A program made the translations under genes and the position numbers. The notes beneath the pieces are model-generated. The model saw nothing but the letters and a program-made list of their open reading frames with translations, did not search any database and was not told where the DNA came from. From the NCBI RefSeq assembly GCF_020567425.1, contig NZ_JAJCVJ010000001.1:1-64000 (forward strand): a DNA stretch of 64,000 bases, written 5' to 3'. The DNA comes from Salinirubrum litoreum. Lineage in GTDB: Archaea; Halobacteriota; Halobacteria; Halobacteriales; Haloferacaceae. Shown piece after piece: positions 26,972-36,644 of this stretch (its first letter is position 1; the number at the start of each line of letters is the position of its first letter).

Positions 26972-27760
26972 ATGAGTACCAGAGACGAGTCGTTCCTGGA
27001 CCGGTTCCGTCAACCGGAGTACACCGGTGAGAACCGGTGTCTGCCCTGTACCGCCACGAACACCGTCATCGCGGTGGTGCTGAGCGTCGGTGTGGGTGTC
27101 TTCTTCCCACCCGCCGGCGCCGCGGTCTTCGTCGCCTCGCTCGCCGCGATCTGGCTCCGCGGCTATCTCGTCCCCGGCACGCCCGAACTGACGAAACGGT
27201 ACTTCCCCGACTGGCTGTTGGACCTGTTCGGCAAAGCGCCCCAACCGGGTCCCGAGATCGCCGAGACGGACCTCGACCCCGAGGAGACCCTGCTTGAACT
27301 CGACGCCATCGAGCCACACGAGAGCGACCTCCGGGCGACCCCCGAGTTCGCCGAGCAGTGGGACGCAGAGATCGAGACGGTGCGGAGGGACACCGAGACC
27401 CACGTGGCGAACCTGCTCGGACTCGACGAGGAGTCAGTCTCGCTGGAAGCGCGCGGGAACGCCTACGTGATCACGGACGACGACGTGGAGGTCGCCCGGT
27501 GGCCCTCGCGGGCGGCGCTACTGGCGGATCTCGCCGCCATCCCGGTGCTCCGAGAGCGTGCCGGCGACTGGGAGGAACTCGGTCGGGCCGAGCAGGGTCA
27601 ACTGCTGGCCGGCCTCCGCGTCTTCCTCGACACCTGTCCGGACTGTGACGGCCCGCTCTCGTTCGGACAGGAGACCGTCGAGTCCTGCTGTCGGACCGCC
27701 GAGGTCATCACCTACGACTGTGACGACTGCGGTGCGCGCGTCATGGAAGTCCAGGAGTAG
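26972..27760 (+). CDS. Membrane-anchored zinc-ribbon protein, conserved haloarchaeal
   Basis: The 262-residue protein has an N-terminal cysteine pair region (NRCLPC), a double membrane helix at about residues 33-70, an acidic alpha/beta middle and a C-terminal zinc ribbon built from CPDCDG and CDDCG. I recognise no characterised relative. The start at MSTRDESFLDRF fits a TATA-like CTATTTG about 30 bases upstream. The gene ends shortly before the 33-bp tandem repeats that separate it from the convergent membrane-protein gene. Confidence 0.78.
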   Translation: MSTRDESFLDRFRQPEYTGENRCLPCTATNTVIAVVLSVGVGVFFPPAGAAVFVASLAAIWLRGYLVPGTPELTKRYFPDWLLDLFGKAPQPGPEIAETDLDPEETLLELDAIEPHESDLRATPEFAEQWDAEIETVRRDTETHVANLLGLDEESVSLEARGNAYVITDDDVEVARWPSRAALLADLAAIPVLRERAGDWEELGRAEQGQLLAGLRVFLDTCPDCDGPLSFGQETVESCCRTAEVITYDCDDCGARVMEVQE

Positions 27761-27859
27761 CGACTGCAGAGCGGTCGTTCTCCCTGGCTGTTCTCGTTCT
27801 CTCGCGCCGAAGTCGGTGTCGCGTCTTTCGACTCTGCGCCGGGGCAGACATCTGGTTCT

Positions 27860-27981
27860 CTCGGCCTCACGTCGAGGGAGGCACCCGGGTTGCTCGGCCT
27901 CACGTCGAGGGAGGCACCTGGGTTGCTCGGCCTCACGCCGAGGGAGGCACCCGGCTTGCTCGGCCTCACGCCGAGGTAGGC
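27860..27981. repeat. 33-bp tandem repeat (3.7 copies) derived from a gene 3' end
   Basis: The unit beginning CTCGGCCTCACG recurs at 27860, 27893, 27926 and 27959, mostly identical. The last copy contains the final codons and stop of the minus-strand gene ending at 27966. On that strand each unit repeats the motif TCGGCGTGA, so the stop codon itself is multiplied into the flank. Confidence 0.95.
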
Positions 27982-29024
27982 GTACTCCCGTCGCCGTCGT
28001 CGCCGTCGGCGTTCGCCGAGTCGTCCCACTCGTCGGGTCGGAGGTCGGCCAGCACGTCGAGGTCCGGTTCCACGTCGCCGAGGACGAACAGCGAGTAGTA
28101 CCGGAAGTAGGTGATGACCGGCACCTGTATCACTGCCGAGACGGCGAGCGCCGCGAGCACGAACAGGAAGCCGACAGCGCCCAGCAGGAGCCAGCCGCCG
28201 ATCCCGACCGTCCCGCCGCCGACTGCCGTGAGTGCCGCGAACACTACCCCGCCGATCAGCACGAACGGGATGGCGACGATCAACAGTGCCAGCGTGGCGA
28301 CGATGCCGACGGCGATGCCTGCCGCGATCGAGAGCACGATCCGAGCGAGGACGTAGACGCCGATCTGTCGCCACTCGCGCCGGATCACGCCCCAGATTCG
28401 GCCCCACCCGGACAGCACACCCCGACTCTCGACGAACATCGCCGGGACGACCAGATCACGCGTGAGGAGGTCGATCAACGCGACCGTCAGCCCCGCCACC
28501 AGCGCGACGAGGATCAGCGGGAAGACGAGTAGCAAGACGCTCGCGTCGCCTGCCAGCCCACCGGTGACGAGCAGCGCGACGGGGATCAGGATCACCGCGA
28601 GGACGAGCAGACCCAGCACGAACCGGAACAGGAACAGGCTGAACCCGGCCCGGAGGTACCGACCGAACGGTTCTCGGAGTCTGATCTCCCGGTCGCGGAG
28701 TCCCTCCACGAGCACGAACTCCAGTACCGACCCGACGAACACCGAGACCAAGACGAACAGGAGTATCAGGCCAGCCACCACGGCGAAGATGGTGACGAAC
28801 GTGCCGAAGTCCGGGATGTTGCCGGGGATTCCCGGCCCGCCGGGACCGCCGGGCGTGCCACCGCCGCCCCCGAAGTTCGTGCCGCCCTGGAAGCCGGAAC
28901 CGGCTCCGCCGACGAAGAAGGCGATGACGGCGAGCCGGAGCCACCGCCCCGCGTCGAAGGGGAGCAGAATGTCGGTCGTCGCACGGCGAGCGTCGTCGAG
29001 GGCGTCGATAGCGGACCAAGCCAT
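27966..29024 (-). CDS. Polytopic membrane protein, haloarchaeal family
   Basis: The 352-residue protein has an amphipathic N-terminus (MAWSAIDALDDARRATTDILL), a Gly/Pro-rich extracellular loop at about residues 45-72 and six or more long membrane helices, ending in an acidic tail. The arrangement is that of a widespread haloarchaeal DUF family (I believe the one called DUF7544) with no known activity. Its 3' end lies within the tandem repeat array. Confidence 0.8.
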   Translation of the reverse strand: MAWSAIDALDDARRATTDILLPFDAGRWLRLAVIAFFVGGAGSGFQGGTNFGGGGGTPGGPGGPGIPGNIPDFGTFVTIFAVVAGLILLFVLVSVFVGSVLEFVLVEGLRDREIRLREPFGRYLRAGFSLFLFRFVLGLLVLAVILIPVALLVTGGLAGDASVLLLVFPLILVALVAGLTVALIDLLTRDLVVPAMFVESRGVLSGWGRIWGVIRREWRQIGVYVLARIVLSIAAGIAVGIVATLALLIVAIPFVLIGGVVFAALTAVGGGTVGIGGWLLLGAVGFLFVLAALAVSAVIQVPVITYFRYYSLFVLGDVEPDLDVLADLRPDEWDDSANADGDDGDGSTPTSA

Positions 29025-29074
29025 GGCTCGGCCTACGACGTTCTCCGACTTATAATTCGGTCCGCGCCGTGGTA

Positions 29075-29154
29075 GCGTGACGACCGGTCGCGTGACGAGC
29101 GTGACGACCGGTCGCGTGACGAGCGTGACGACCGGTCGCGTGGCGAGCGTGACG
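29075..29154. repeat. 24-bp tandem repeat (3.3 copies)
   Basis: The unit GCGTGACGACCGGTCGCGTG plus four further bases recurs at 29075, 29099 and 29123, with one substitution in the third copy and a partial fourth. It contains the palindrome GACCGGTC. It lies between the membrane-protein start at 29024 and the subtilase stop at 29202, in the subtilase 3' flank. Confidence 0.93.
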
Positions 29155-29201
29155 CTCCCCGGTGGCGCGCGGTCGAAAGAACCGCCGGATCGGTGGACGC
29201 G

Positions 29202-30542
29202 TTACTTCCGCAGCGCGGCGACCGGGTCGATGAAGCCGGCACCGTAGTAGGCCTTGTCGTAGCCCTCCGGGACCGACGCGGTGTTCTTCAGCGTCGCCTC
29301 GATCTGGTTCGGACTGGCGTCCGGGTTCGCGCTCACGAGGAGAGCGGCCGCGCCGGCGACCTGCGGACAGGCCATCGACGTGCCCGCCTTCCAGCCGTAA
29401 GAGCCGATCTGGTCGTCCGGGTCGGTCCCCTCCGGGGTGTCCGCCGGCACCGGATCGAACGTCGTCGAGAGCACGAGGTCGTTGAAGTACGGCACGCCCG
29501 TCCCGATGGCGTCGAGGTCGGCGTCGCCGCCGGGTGCGGCGACCGTGATCGCGTTCGTCCCGTAGTTCGTGTAGAAGGCGGGACTCTCCGGCGGCGCTTC
29601 GAGACCCTCGTCGCCCCACTGGAAGCCGATCGGTCCGGTCGCGGCGACCGAGAGGGCCTGTGCACCCTCGTTGGGTAGGCTGATGACGCCCCCGTCGTGC
29701 TGGAGGTCGGCACTGTCGTTGCCGGCCGCGATGACGAGGAGGGTTCCGTTGCTGTTGGCGTAGGTCATGATCTTGTTCAACTGGCCACCGTAGAAGGAGC
29801 CCTGTGCCTGACGCGGGATCGGGTACGCGCCCAGCGAGAGATTCGCCACGTCACAGCCGACCTGGACGCTGTGGTAGATTGCCGCGAAGATGGAGGCGAA
29901 CGACGCACTCGGCCCGGAGAAGACCCGGCAGTCGACGATCTCTGCGGCGGGTGCGGTGCCGACGACGCCTTCCTCGTTCTGGTCGTTGGCGGCGATGGTC
30001 CCCGCGACGTGGGTGCCGTGGTCGTCGGCCAGCGGGCCGATCCCGTTGCCGTCGCCGGTGAAGTTCTCCGAGAGTTCGGCGTTGTACGCGTGTTCGAGGT
30101 CGGGGTGGGAGCCGAGCACACCGTCGTCGATGACGGCGACACGGGCACCCTCACCACGGCTGATCTCGTGGGCCTCGGGGATGTTCTGGGCCTGCTTGTC
30201 CCACTCCAGCGGATAGAGCGGTTCGTCGGTCGCGCTCTCGTAGTCCGCCTCCTGCACGGCGGGGCCGTCGTCCAGTGTGATCTCGACGTCCGGTGCGTAG
30301 CGCTGTCGTTTGACTTCCGACTGCAGCGCGGACTCCGACCCCTCGACGACCGCCATGTTCACGTCCGCGAGGTCGTAGACGACGGACAGACCGGCCGATT
30401 CGAGTGCCTCGGCGCTCGTCTTCTTTGTCTCGACGAGGAAACGATCCGTGCGCTCGGCCGCCGTGACCGTGGTTCCGACCGCGATGCCGCCCAGCACGCC
30501 ACCGCTAAGCTTCATGAACGTCCGTCTGCTGTGTTGGGACAT
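29202..30542 (-). CDS. TAT-secreted subtilisin-family serine protease (halolysin-like)
   Basis: The 446-residue protein has a twin-arginine signal (SRRTFMKLSGG), an inhibitor-I9-type propeptide (about residues 32-100) and a peptidase S8 domain with the triad D139 (VAVIDDG), H175 (DHGTHVAG) and S389 (GTSMACP), plus oxyanion N275. It ends just after the catalytic domain, so it lacks the roughly 120-residue C-terminal extension of classical halolysins such as R4. It is expected to be extracellular. The start at 30542 has an AATTATACC TATA box about 28 bases upstream. Confidence 0.95.
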   Translation of the reverse strand: MSQHSRRTFMKLSGGVLGGIAVGTTVTAAERTDRFLVETKKTSAEALESAGLSVVYDLADVNMAVVEGSESALQSEVKRQRYAPDVEITLDDGPAVQEADYESATDEPLYPLEWDKQAQNIPEAHEISRGEGARVAVIDDGVLGSHPDLEHAYNAELSENFTGDGNGIGPLADDHGTHVAGTIAANDQNEEGVVGTAPAAEIVDCRVFSGPSASFASIFAAIYHSVQVGCDVANLSLGAYPIPRQAQGSFYGGQLNKIMTYANSNGTLLVIAAGNDSADLQHDGGVISLPNEGAQALSVAATGPIGFQWGDEGLEAPPESPAFYTNYGTNAITVAAPGGDADLDAIGTGVPYFNDLVLSTTFDPVPADTPEGTDPDDQIGSYGWKAGTSMACPQVAGAAALLVSANPDASPNQIEATLKNTASVPEGYDKAYYGAGFIDPVAALRK

Positions 30543-30565
30543 ACCGTGTGCCAAGGAATGTGCAG

Positions 30566-30574
30566 GTATAATTG
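30566..30574 (-). promoter_or_regulatory. TATA box of the subtilase gene
   Basis: On the minus strand AATTATACC lies about 28 bases before the start codon, predicting a transcript that begins at or next to the ATG. Confidence 0.65.
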
Positions 30575-30750
30575 TTCCGAACTGTCCGATACGTTTAATC
30601 CAGTTTATCGAAACGGCTACGGGTGAGCGGGCTGTCGCTTTTGTTGTCGACCCCCGAATCAACAGTTCTTGCCGGGAAACCAACGTCGATCGCTCCGTCC
30701 GGAGTGACAGCGAAAGCCGTCACGGGCGGGTCTTCGAACGACGCGAGGAG

Positions 30751-30990
30751 ATGACGAACGCCCTCGAAGTCGGGACCAGACCGGTCGGCGAGGTGCTGGT
30801 GGCCCGGATCGAGACGGTCGTGCTCTCGACGGCGCAGAGCGTGGACGACGCGTTCGATCCGATCCGGGTGAACCCGCAGTTCGGTCGGTTCCCGCTGTTC
30901 GAGGGGGCGACCGACGACGACCCCGACCTCGATCCGGAGTCGTTCGCCGGCCTCCTCGTCGGCCGGGGGTGTCCCCTCGCCGGTCGTCCG
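30751..30990 (+). other. Coding-like stretch upstream of cysS, possible gene remnant
   Basis: From ATG 30751 this frame has haloarchaeal third-position GC and an acidic product (MTNALEVGTRPVGEVLVARI, later DDDPDLDPESFAGLL) for about 75 codons. It then becomes arginine-rich and runs without a stop into cysS. A shift of one base after about 30960 would end the frame at a TGA near 31026. It could be a short gene with a frameshift, a remnant or chance. It occupies most of the 512-base interval between the subtilase and cysS. Confidence 0.3.
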
Positions 30991-31054
30991 CGCGTCCGGT
31001 CGTTTCGACCACCTTCCGACGGATTGAAAGCCTCACCGCGTCTTCTCCCCGACG

Positions 31055-32545
<1,491 letters not shown>

Positions 32546-32688
32546 GACGAGGACGCCGGGCGCTTCTGACGGTCGGGACCTTCCCGACCCACCCCACCAC
32601 ACGCCTCTTACCGAATCAGTCCGCGACAGAGCGACACTCGATCCACGGGGATACGCCGCCGACACCACAGCCGAGTCGGGTAGTCCCG

Positions 32689-32705
32689 TTTAGGCCGGCC
32701 AAAAA
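32689..32705. promoter_or_regulatory. Candidate metal-regulator (DtxR/Idr-like) box 1
   Basis: TTTAGGCCGGCCAAAAA contains the palindrome GGCCGGCC and resembles DtxR/SirR/Idr-type operators (TTAGG-N-CCTAA class) found before iron-uptake genes in haloarchaea. It is paired with a second box 34 bases downstream. The assignment is by resemblance only. Confidence 0.5.
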
Positions 32706-32722
32706 CCGAAGCGTTTTTGTGT

Positions 32723-32739
32723 TTTAGGTTGGCCAAAAA
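32723..32739. promoter_or_regulatory. Candidate metal-regulator (DtxR/Idr-like) box 2
   Basis: TTTAGGTTGGCCAAAAA shares 15 of 17 positions with box 1 (differing only in CC versus TT) and is close to the DtxR-family half-site arrangement. A TATA-like GTTTTTGTG (about 32713-32721) with a purine-rich CGAAGC before it lies between the boxes. A start site near 32740 would therefore be overlapped by box 2, fitting repression. Confidence 0.5.
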
Positions 32740-33060
32740 GAGATGTGCAGACGAGCGATTCGACACGGACGGCCGAGACGGCGGTCGGGGGGGACGTGGT
32801 CGCGTAGGCCGACCTCGCAGTCGCCCCCGAGGGTGGGACACCCTGACATCCTGCTTCGCCGGGCGGTCGAGGCCCGCCCGGCAGTCGGTCGGCCGAGTGA
32901 CCGACCGACACCTGCCACGGCCCGACACCCGCCGTGGCACGGACCGACCGCCACACCCCGTGGGCATCACGGTCGGTCCACCCTTCTCGCGGACGGGACC
33001 ACCCCGTCGTCGCGGACGCCGGTGAGGCGGCGTCCGGGTCACGGCGACGGCCGTCTCGAC
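32740..33060 (+). ncRNA. Putative structured RNA with a run of perfect hairpins
   Basis: The interval has no acidic haloarchaeal reading frame. Instead it holds successive strong inverted repeats: 32858-32882 (9-bp stem), 32884-32909 (9 bp), 32913-32939 (9 bp), 32941-32979 (10 bp with an inner stem), 32992-33008 (6 bp) and 33014-33035 (7 bp), nearly all perfectly paired. The words GGTCGG and CCGACC occur in several stems, so alternative pairings are possible. It follows two metal-regulator-like boxes. It does not show SRP RNA or RNase P RNA signature sequences. Strand and ends are inferred from the boxes; a decayed mobile element is the main alternative. Confidence 0.35.
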
Positions 33061-33127
33061 TGCACGGTTCGACGCTCGCTAGCGACGGCTGTGTCGCCTC
33101 GGGACGAGCGGAAAATCGGTGAGTCGT

Positions 33128-33196
33128 CACTATCGTGGCGGCCGGAGTCGGTCCCACGACCCTCGGCAGGCCACTACCGTGGCGGCCGGAGTCGGT
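33128..33196. repeat. Direct repeat of the cytochrome b gene's 3' end
   Basis: The 25-base stretch at 33172-33196, which encodes the last residues and stop of the minus-strand gene ending at 33174, is repeated with one mismatch at 33128-33152, 44 bases downstream. The copy keeps the stop codon in register. Confidence 0.9.
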
Positions 33197-33995
33197 AATA
33201 CCGCCGGTTGAGGTCGTAGCTGTACCCCTCGCGCATCGTCCGCAGTAGGGCGTAGGTGACGATACCAGCGACGACCGGCACGAGGAACGTCAGGTCGAGC
33301 AGCAGGTTCGGGTCCATCGGGACGAGGTTCTTGATCGAGAGCACGCTGATGGTGAACGCGAAGACGACGCCCATCACACCGACTGCGGCCCAGAACGGCT
33401 GTTCGATCGGTCGGCGAGCCGACCCCTTGTTCAGGAACGGCACCACGGCGATGAAGCCGACGACGACCACGTTCGCCAGCACGCCGTACGTCCGGTCGGC
33501 CATCAGCTTCTCGCCGCCGAGGATCGCCAACTCGGGGTTGAGCGCTTCCAGCTTCAGGAGACCGAACGACCAGTAGAGATACCAGTCGGGCAGGATGATC
33601 GCCGGCGTGACGCTGGAGTTGGCCGGGTCGCCGATGTGCGGCGGCATCGTCGCCGAGAGAAAGAGGATCATCCCGGTGAAGAACGCCGCGATAGCACTGT
33701 TACGGACGATCTCGTGAGGCCACGTCGGGAAGCCGAGCACGTCACGCTCGACGTACGCCGACTCGGTGCGCAGTTGCTGGTCCTCGTATCTCGCCCGCTC
33801 GAAGTACTCGTAGGTCAACCGCGACAGGCCCACTCGGCGTGCCTTCCGGTCGTACCACGTCGGCGTCTCGTCGTCCGGCGGGACGATGCCGGTTCCGTCC
33901 GTCCGGAGGTCCTCTTCGGTCGGGACCGCGCCGTCGCTGCCGGTCGACTGCTCCCGGTCGTCGGCGGGCGTGCCCCCAGTCTCCGGTGAGGTCAT
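33174..33995 (-). CDS. Cytochrome b C-terminal (PetD/subunit IV-like) protein
   Basis: The 273-residue protein has an acidic cytoplasmic N-terminus (residues 1-80) and three to four membrane helices with the quinol-site motif PDWY (136-139, canonical PEWY). This marks it as the C-terminal half of cytochrome b, equivalent to subunit IV of b6f complexes. No heme-ligand-bearing N-terminal half, Rieske or halocyanin gene is next to it in this window, so it is either separated from its complex or serves another quinol oxidoreductase. The ATG at 33995 is well placed. Confidence 0.88.
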   Translation of the reverse strand: MTSPETGGTPADDREQSTGSDGAVPTEEDLRTDGTGIVPPDDETPTWYDRKARRVGLSRLTYEYFERARYEDQQLRTESAYVERDVLGFPTWPHEIVRNSAIAAFFTGMILFLSATMPPHIGDPANSSVTPAIILPDWYLYWSFGLLKLEALNPELAILGGEKLMADRTYGVLANVVVVGFIAVVPFLNKGSARRPIEQPFWAAVGVMGVVFAFTISVLSIKNLVPMDPNLLLDLTFLVPVVAGIVTYALLRTMREGYSYDLNRRYYRLRPPR

Positions 33996-34129
33996 GGTAC
34001 TACTTCACACCCAGCGAGCATAACGGTGTCAGTCGTTTCTCCCGACGAGTCAGGACGGAATAGAACGCTGAGTGCGGCCGGCGAGCGCCGGGGATCGCTC
34101 TCCGAGCGAATTCCCCGTCGGCGTCCTCC

Positions 34130-34666
34130 TCAGGTCGTTCGCCCGGAGAGTGCTCTCACGACGTGGTCCGACAGCAGGAGAACCCACCCGGCAGTGAGTG
34201 TCGCCCCGACGAGGCTGGCCACGAGTCGGAGCACGACCGAGTGTCGGACCGCCGGGACCGCGTTCCCGACCGCGTAGGTCGCCAGCGTGACGACCGCCAT
34301 CGGCCACCCGACGACCACCCCGGCGACGCGTGCCGGCACGTCGAGCCACTGCGGGAGGATGACGACACTCGACACCACGACGTAGGCGGCCAGCGCGAGG
34401 GTGACGCTCCCGGCGAGGAGACCGCTCCCGGTCGACAACGCCGGTGTCCACCGATCGGGCCCGCACACAGCCACCGCGACCGCGACGAGAGCGGCGACGA
34501 CGACTGCCCCGAGAGCCAACACGACACCACGCAGAATCGCCCCGGCAGTCGGGTGATCGACCGCCGTGAGACCGACAGCGCGAACGACCAGCCAGCACAG
34601 CGGGTAGACGACGAGGAGGAAGGGAGCGACGAGTCGCCGCCGGGGCCGGGGGAGGGAAACTCGCAT
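34130..34666 (-). CDS. Membrane protein, unknown
   Basis: The 178-residue protein has a basic N-terminus (MRVSLPRPRRR) and five predicted membrane helices and lacks recognised motifs. The frame extends 31 residues upstream, but that part is unlike a haloarchaeal protein, so ATG 34666 is chosen. It is divergent from the truncated haemoglobin gene. Confidence 0.68.
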   Translation of the reverse strand: MRVSLPRPRRRLVAPFLLVVYPLCWLVVRAVGLTAVDHPTAGAILRGVVLALGAVVVAALVAVAVAVCGPDRWTPALSTGSGLLAGSVTLALAAYVVVSSVVILPQWLDVPARVAGVVVGWPMAVVTLATYAVGNAVPAVRHSVVLRLVASLVGATLTAGWVLLLSDHVVRALSGRTT

Positions 34667-34826
34667 CGTGTCTCTCTCCCGGGTGGGACCACTTCGGTCT
34701 TGCCCGGGTCGGTCACCGACCGGGCCGGGAGGCCGACCCGAATCCGACGACCCGATCACGTCCCGATGACGGTATCGAATCGCGGTCGCCGAACGTTATT
34801 TCAACCCCGAGACAGTGACACACACT

Positions 34827-35189
34827 GTGACACGAGCGACGCTCTACGAACGACTCGGCGGGAGCGACGCCATCGAGGCGGTCGTCGACGAGTTCTACGA
34901 CAGAGTACTGGCCGACGCGCAACTCGCGCCGTACTTCGAGGACGTGGACATGGCACGCCAACGCGCCCACCAGACGGCGTTCATCGCCGCCGTCACCGGT
35001 GGCCCGGCGGAGTACGACGGCGACGACATGCGCGAGGCACACGCACACCTCGACCTCTCGGAGTCGGACTTCGCGGCGGTCGCGGGCCACCTGGACGACG
35101 CGCTGGCCGAGTGCGGTGTCGACGACGGAGACCGCGAGACGGTCGTGGCGGAGGTCGCGAGCCTCGAACCGGCGATTCTCGGTCGGTGA
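34827..35189 (+). CDS. Group I truncated haemoglobin
   Basis: The 120-residue protein shows the 2-over-2 globin pattern: LYERLGGSDAIEAVVDEFYDRV with B10 Tyr24, the GGP turn (58-60) and the proximal F8 His72 in HAHLDLSESDF. Such proteins bind O2 or NO and in halophiles are thought to help with NO or redox stress. GTG at 34827 is preferred over the GTG at 34815, because a TATA-like GTTATTTC lies about 30 bases upstream, giving a near-leaderless message. Confidence 0.9.
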   Translation: MTRATLYERLGGSDAIEAVVDEFYDRVLADAQLAPYFEDVDMARQRAHQTAFIAAVTGGPAEYDGDDMREAHAHLDLSESDFAAVAGHLDDALAECGVDDGDRETVVAEVASLEPAILGR

Positions 35190-35312
35190 ATCGACAGACG
35201 GCGAGGAGACGAGCGTGTCCACTGCTCCAGCGGGCGACTGCCACGACGGCTCTGTGAGAAGCTTCGCAGGGGAGTGGACGGTGACGCGGCCGAACGCGGG
35301 CCGCTCGGCCAC

Positions 35313-36644
35313 TCAGTGGTCGAACGGATTCGTCAGTTCGACCGTCTCCGCGCGGTCCGGCCCGACACCGACCGCGTAGACCGGCGCGTCGACCTCCTCG
35401 GCGACGTAGTCGAGGTACGTCTGTGCCGGGTCGGGGATGGCGTCGTAGCCGGCCTCGGCGACCTCGGTCCAGTTCACCTCGGGCCACGGCTCGAACTCCC
35501 GCAGAACCGGCTCACAGCGGTCCCACGCCTCGGTCGTCGCGGGCATCGTCTCCAGTCGCTCGCCGTCCAACTCGTAGGCGTGGCCGACCTTCACGGTGTC
35601 CAGTCCGGCCAGCACGTCGAGGTGGTTGACGCCGATGCCGGTGTAGCCGTTGGCTCTGCTGGCGTGGCGGAGCATCGGGAGGTCGAGCCACCCGATCCGG
35701 CGCGGCCGGCCGGTGACGGTGCCGAACTCGCCACCCTTCTCGCGGATGTCGCTCGCGAGTGCTTCCTCCGCCTCGTCGCCGTCCAGTTCGGTCGGCATCG
35801 GCCCCTCGCCGACTCGGGAGAGGTAGGCTTTCACGACGCCGACGACCTCACCCTGTCCGACCACGGTCGGCCCGACGCCGGACCCGGTCGCCGCGCCGCC
35901 GGCGGTGGGGTTCGAGGAGGTGACGTAGGGGTAGCTCCCGTGGTCGATGTCGATGAGCGTGCCCTGTGCGCCCTCGAACATGACGTTCTCGCCGGCCTGC
36001 CGCGTCTCGTAGAGGAAGTCGCCGCAGTTGACGACCATCCCCTCCTCGCGCAGGCGACGACCGAACTCGCTGAACTCCGCGTGGAGGGCGTCGATATCGC
36101 ACTCCTCGCCTGCCTCCAGTCCGTAGACTTCCTCGATGATCGCTCGTTTCTGCGGGACCGCGTATGCAAGTCGCTCGCGGAGCACTTCGGGGTCCAGCAG
36201 GTCGCCGACCCGGACGCCGCGCCGGCCGGCCTTGTCCTCGTAGGTCGGGCCGATGCCGCGCCCGGTCGTGCCGACCTTCATGTCGGAGTCGGCCTTCGCC
36301 TCCTCCTCGATACCGTCGAGTCGGCGGTGGTACGGCATGATGACGTGGGCGCGTTCGGCGACGCGCACGTCGGGGTCGAGTCCCTGCTCGCGGAGGTCTT
36401 CGAGTTCGTCGAACAGCGTACGGGGGTTGACGACACAGCCGTTGCCGAGAATACCGATCTTGTCGCGGACTGCACCGCTCGGCACGAGCGAGAGTTTGTA
36501 CTCGGTTCCGTCGCGGACGACGGTGTGGCCGGCGTTGTCGCCGCCCTGATACCGGACGACGACGTCGGCGTCCCCACCCCAGAGGTCGACGAGGGCACCC
36601 TTCCCCTCGTCGCCGAGTTGGGACCCGACGATGGTTACGGTCAT
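35313..36644 (-). CDS. purA: Adenylosuccinate synthetase
   Basis: The 443-residue enzyme converts IMP, aspartate and GTP to adenylosuccinate. The P-loop-like GDEGKG near the N-terminus, the GxNAGHT motif (GGDNAGHTVV), QGTLIDIDHGSYPYVTSSN and TGRPRRIGWLDL are all present. The length is normal. With purB and purNH about 9 kb away, it forms part of an AMP-synthesis gene set. The ATG at 36644 has GTTTAGG in TATA position about 27 bases upstream. Confidence 0.97.
   Translation of the reverse strand: MTVTIVGSQLGDEGKGALVDLWGGDADVVVRYQGGDNAGHTVVRDGTEYKLSLVPSGAVRDKIGILGNGCVVNPRTLFDELEDLREQGLDPDVRVAERAHVIMPYHRRLDGIEEEAKADSDMKVGTTGRGIGPTYEDKAGRRGVRVGDLLDPEVLRERLAYAVPQKRAIIEEVYGLEAGEECDIDALHAEFSEFGRRLREEGMVVNCGDFLYETRQAGENVMFEGAQGTLIDIDHGSYPYVTSSNPTAGGAATGSGVGPTVVGQGEVVGVVKAYLSRVGEGPMPTELDGDEAEEALASDIREKGGEFGTVTGRPRRIGWLDLPMLRHASRANGYTGIGVNHLDVLAGLDTVKVGHAYELDGERLETMPATTEAWDRCEPVLREFEPWPEVNWTEVAEAGYDAIPDPAQTYLDYVAEEVDAPVYAVGVGPDRAETVELTNPFDH

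Noticed and set aside
27860-27981. 33-bp array considered as CRISPR-like
   Set aside because: Units are directly contiguous with no spacers, and one overlaps the 3' end of a gene.
27712-28407. Frame with an 11-residue repeat antisense or out of frame to the membrane-protein gene
   Set aside because: It is a by-product of the 33-bp DNA array and of a shadow frame of the real gene; composition is arginine-rich.
32740-33060. SRP (7S) RNA or RNase P RNA gene
   Set aside because: The conserved SRP helix-8 GGAAGG-type loop and the RNase P GAGGAAAGTCC-type core were not found on either strand of the interval.
32743-33198. Plus-strand frame of 151 codons in the gene-free interval after cysS
   Set aside because: The product is arginine-, serine- and proline-rich and not acidic, unlike every real gene here, and the region is dominated by perfect hairpins.
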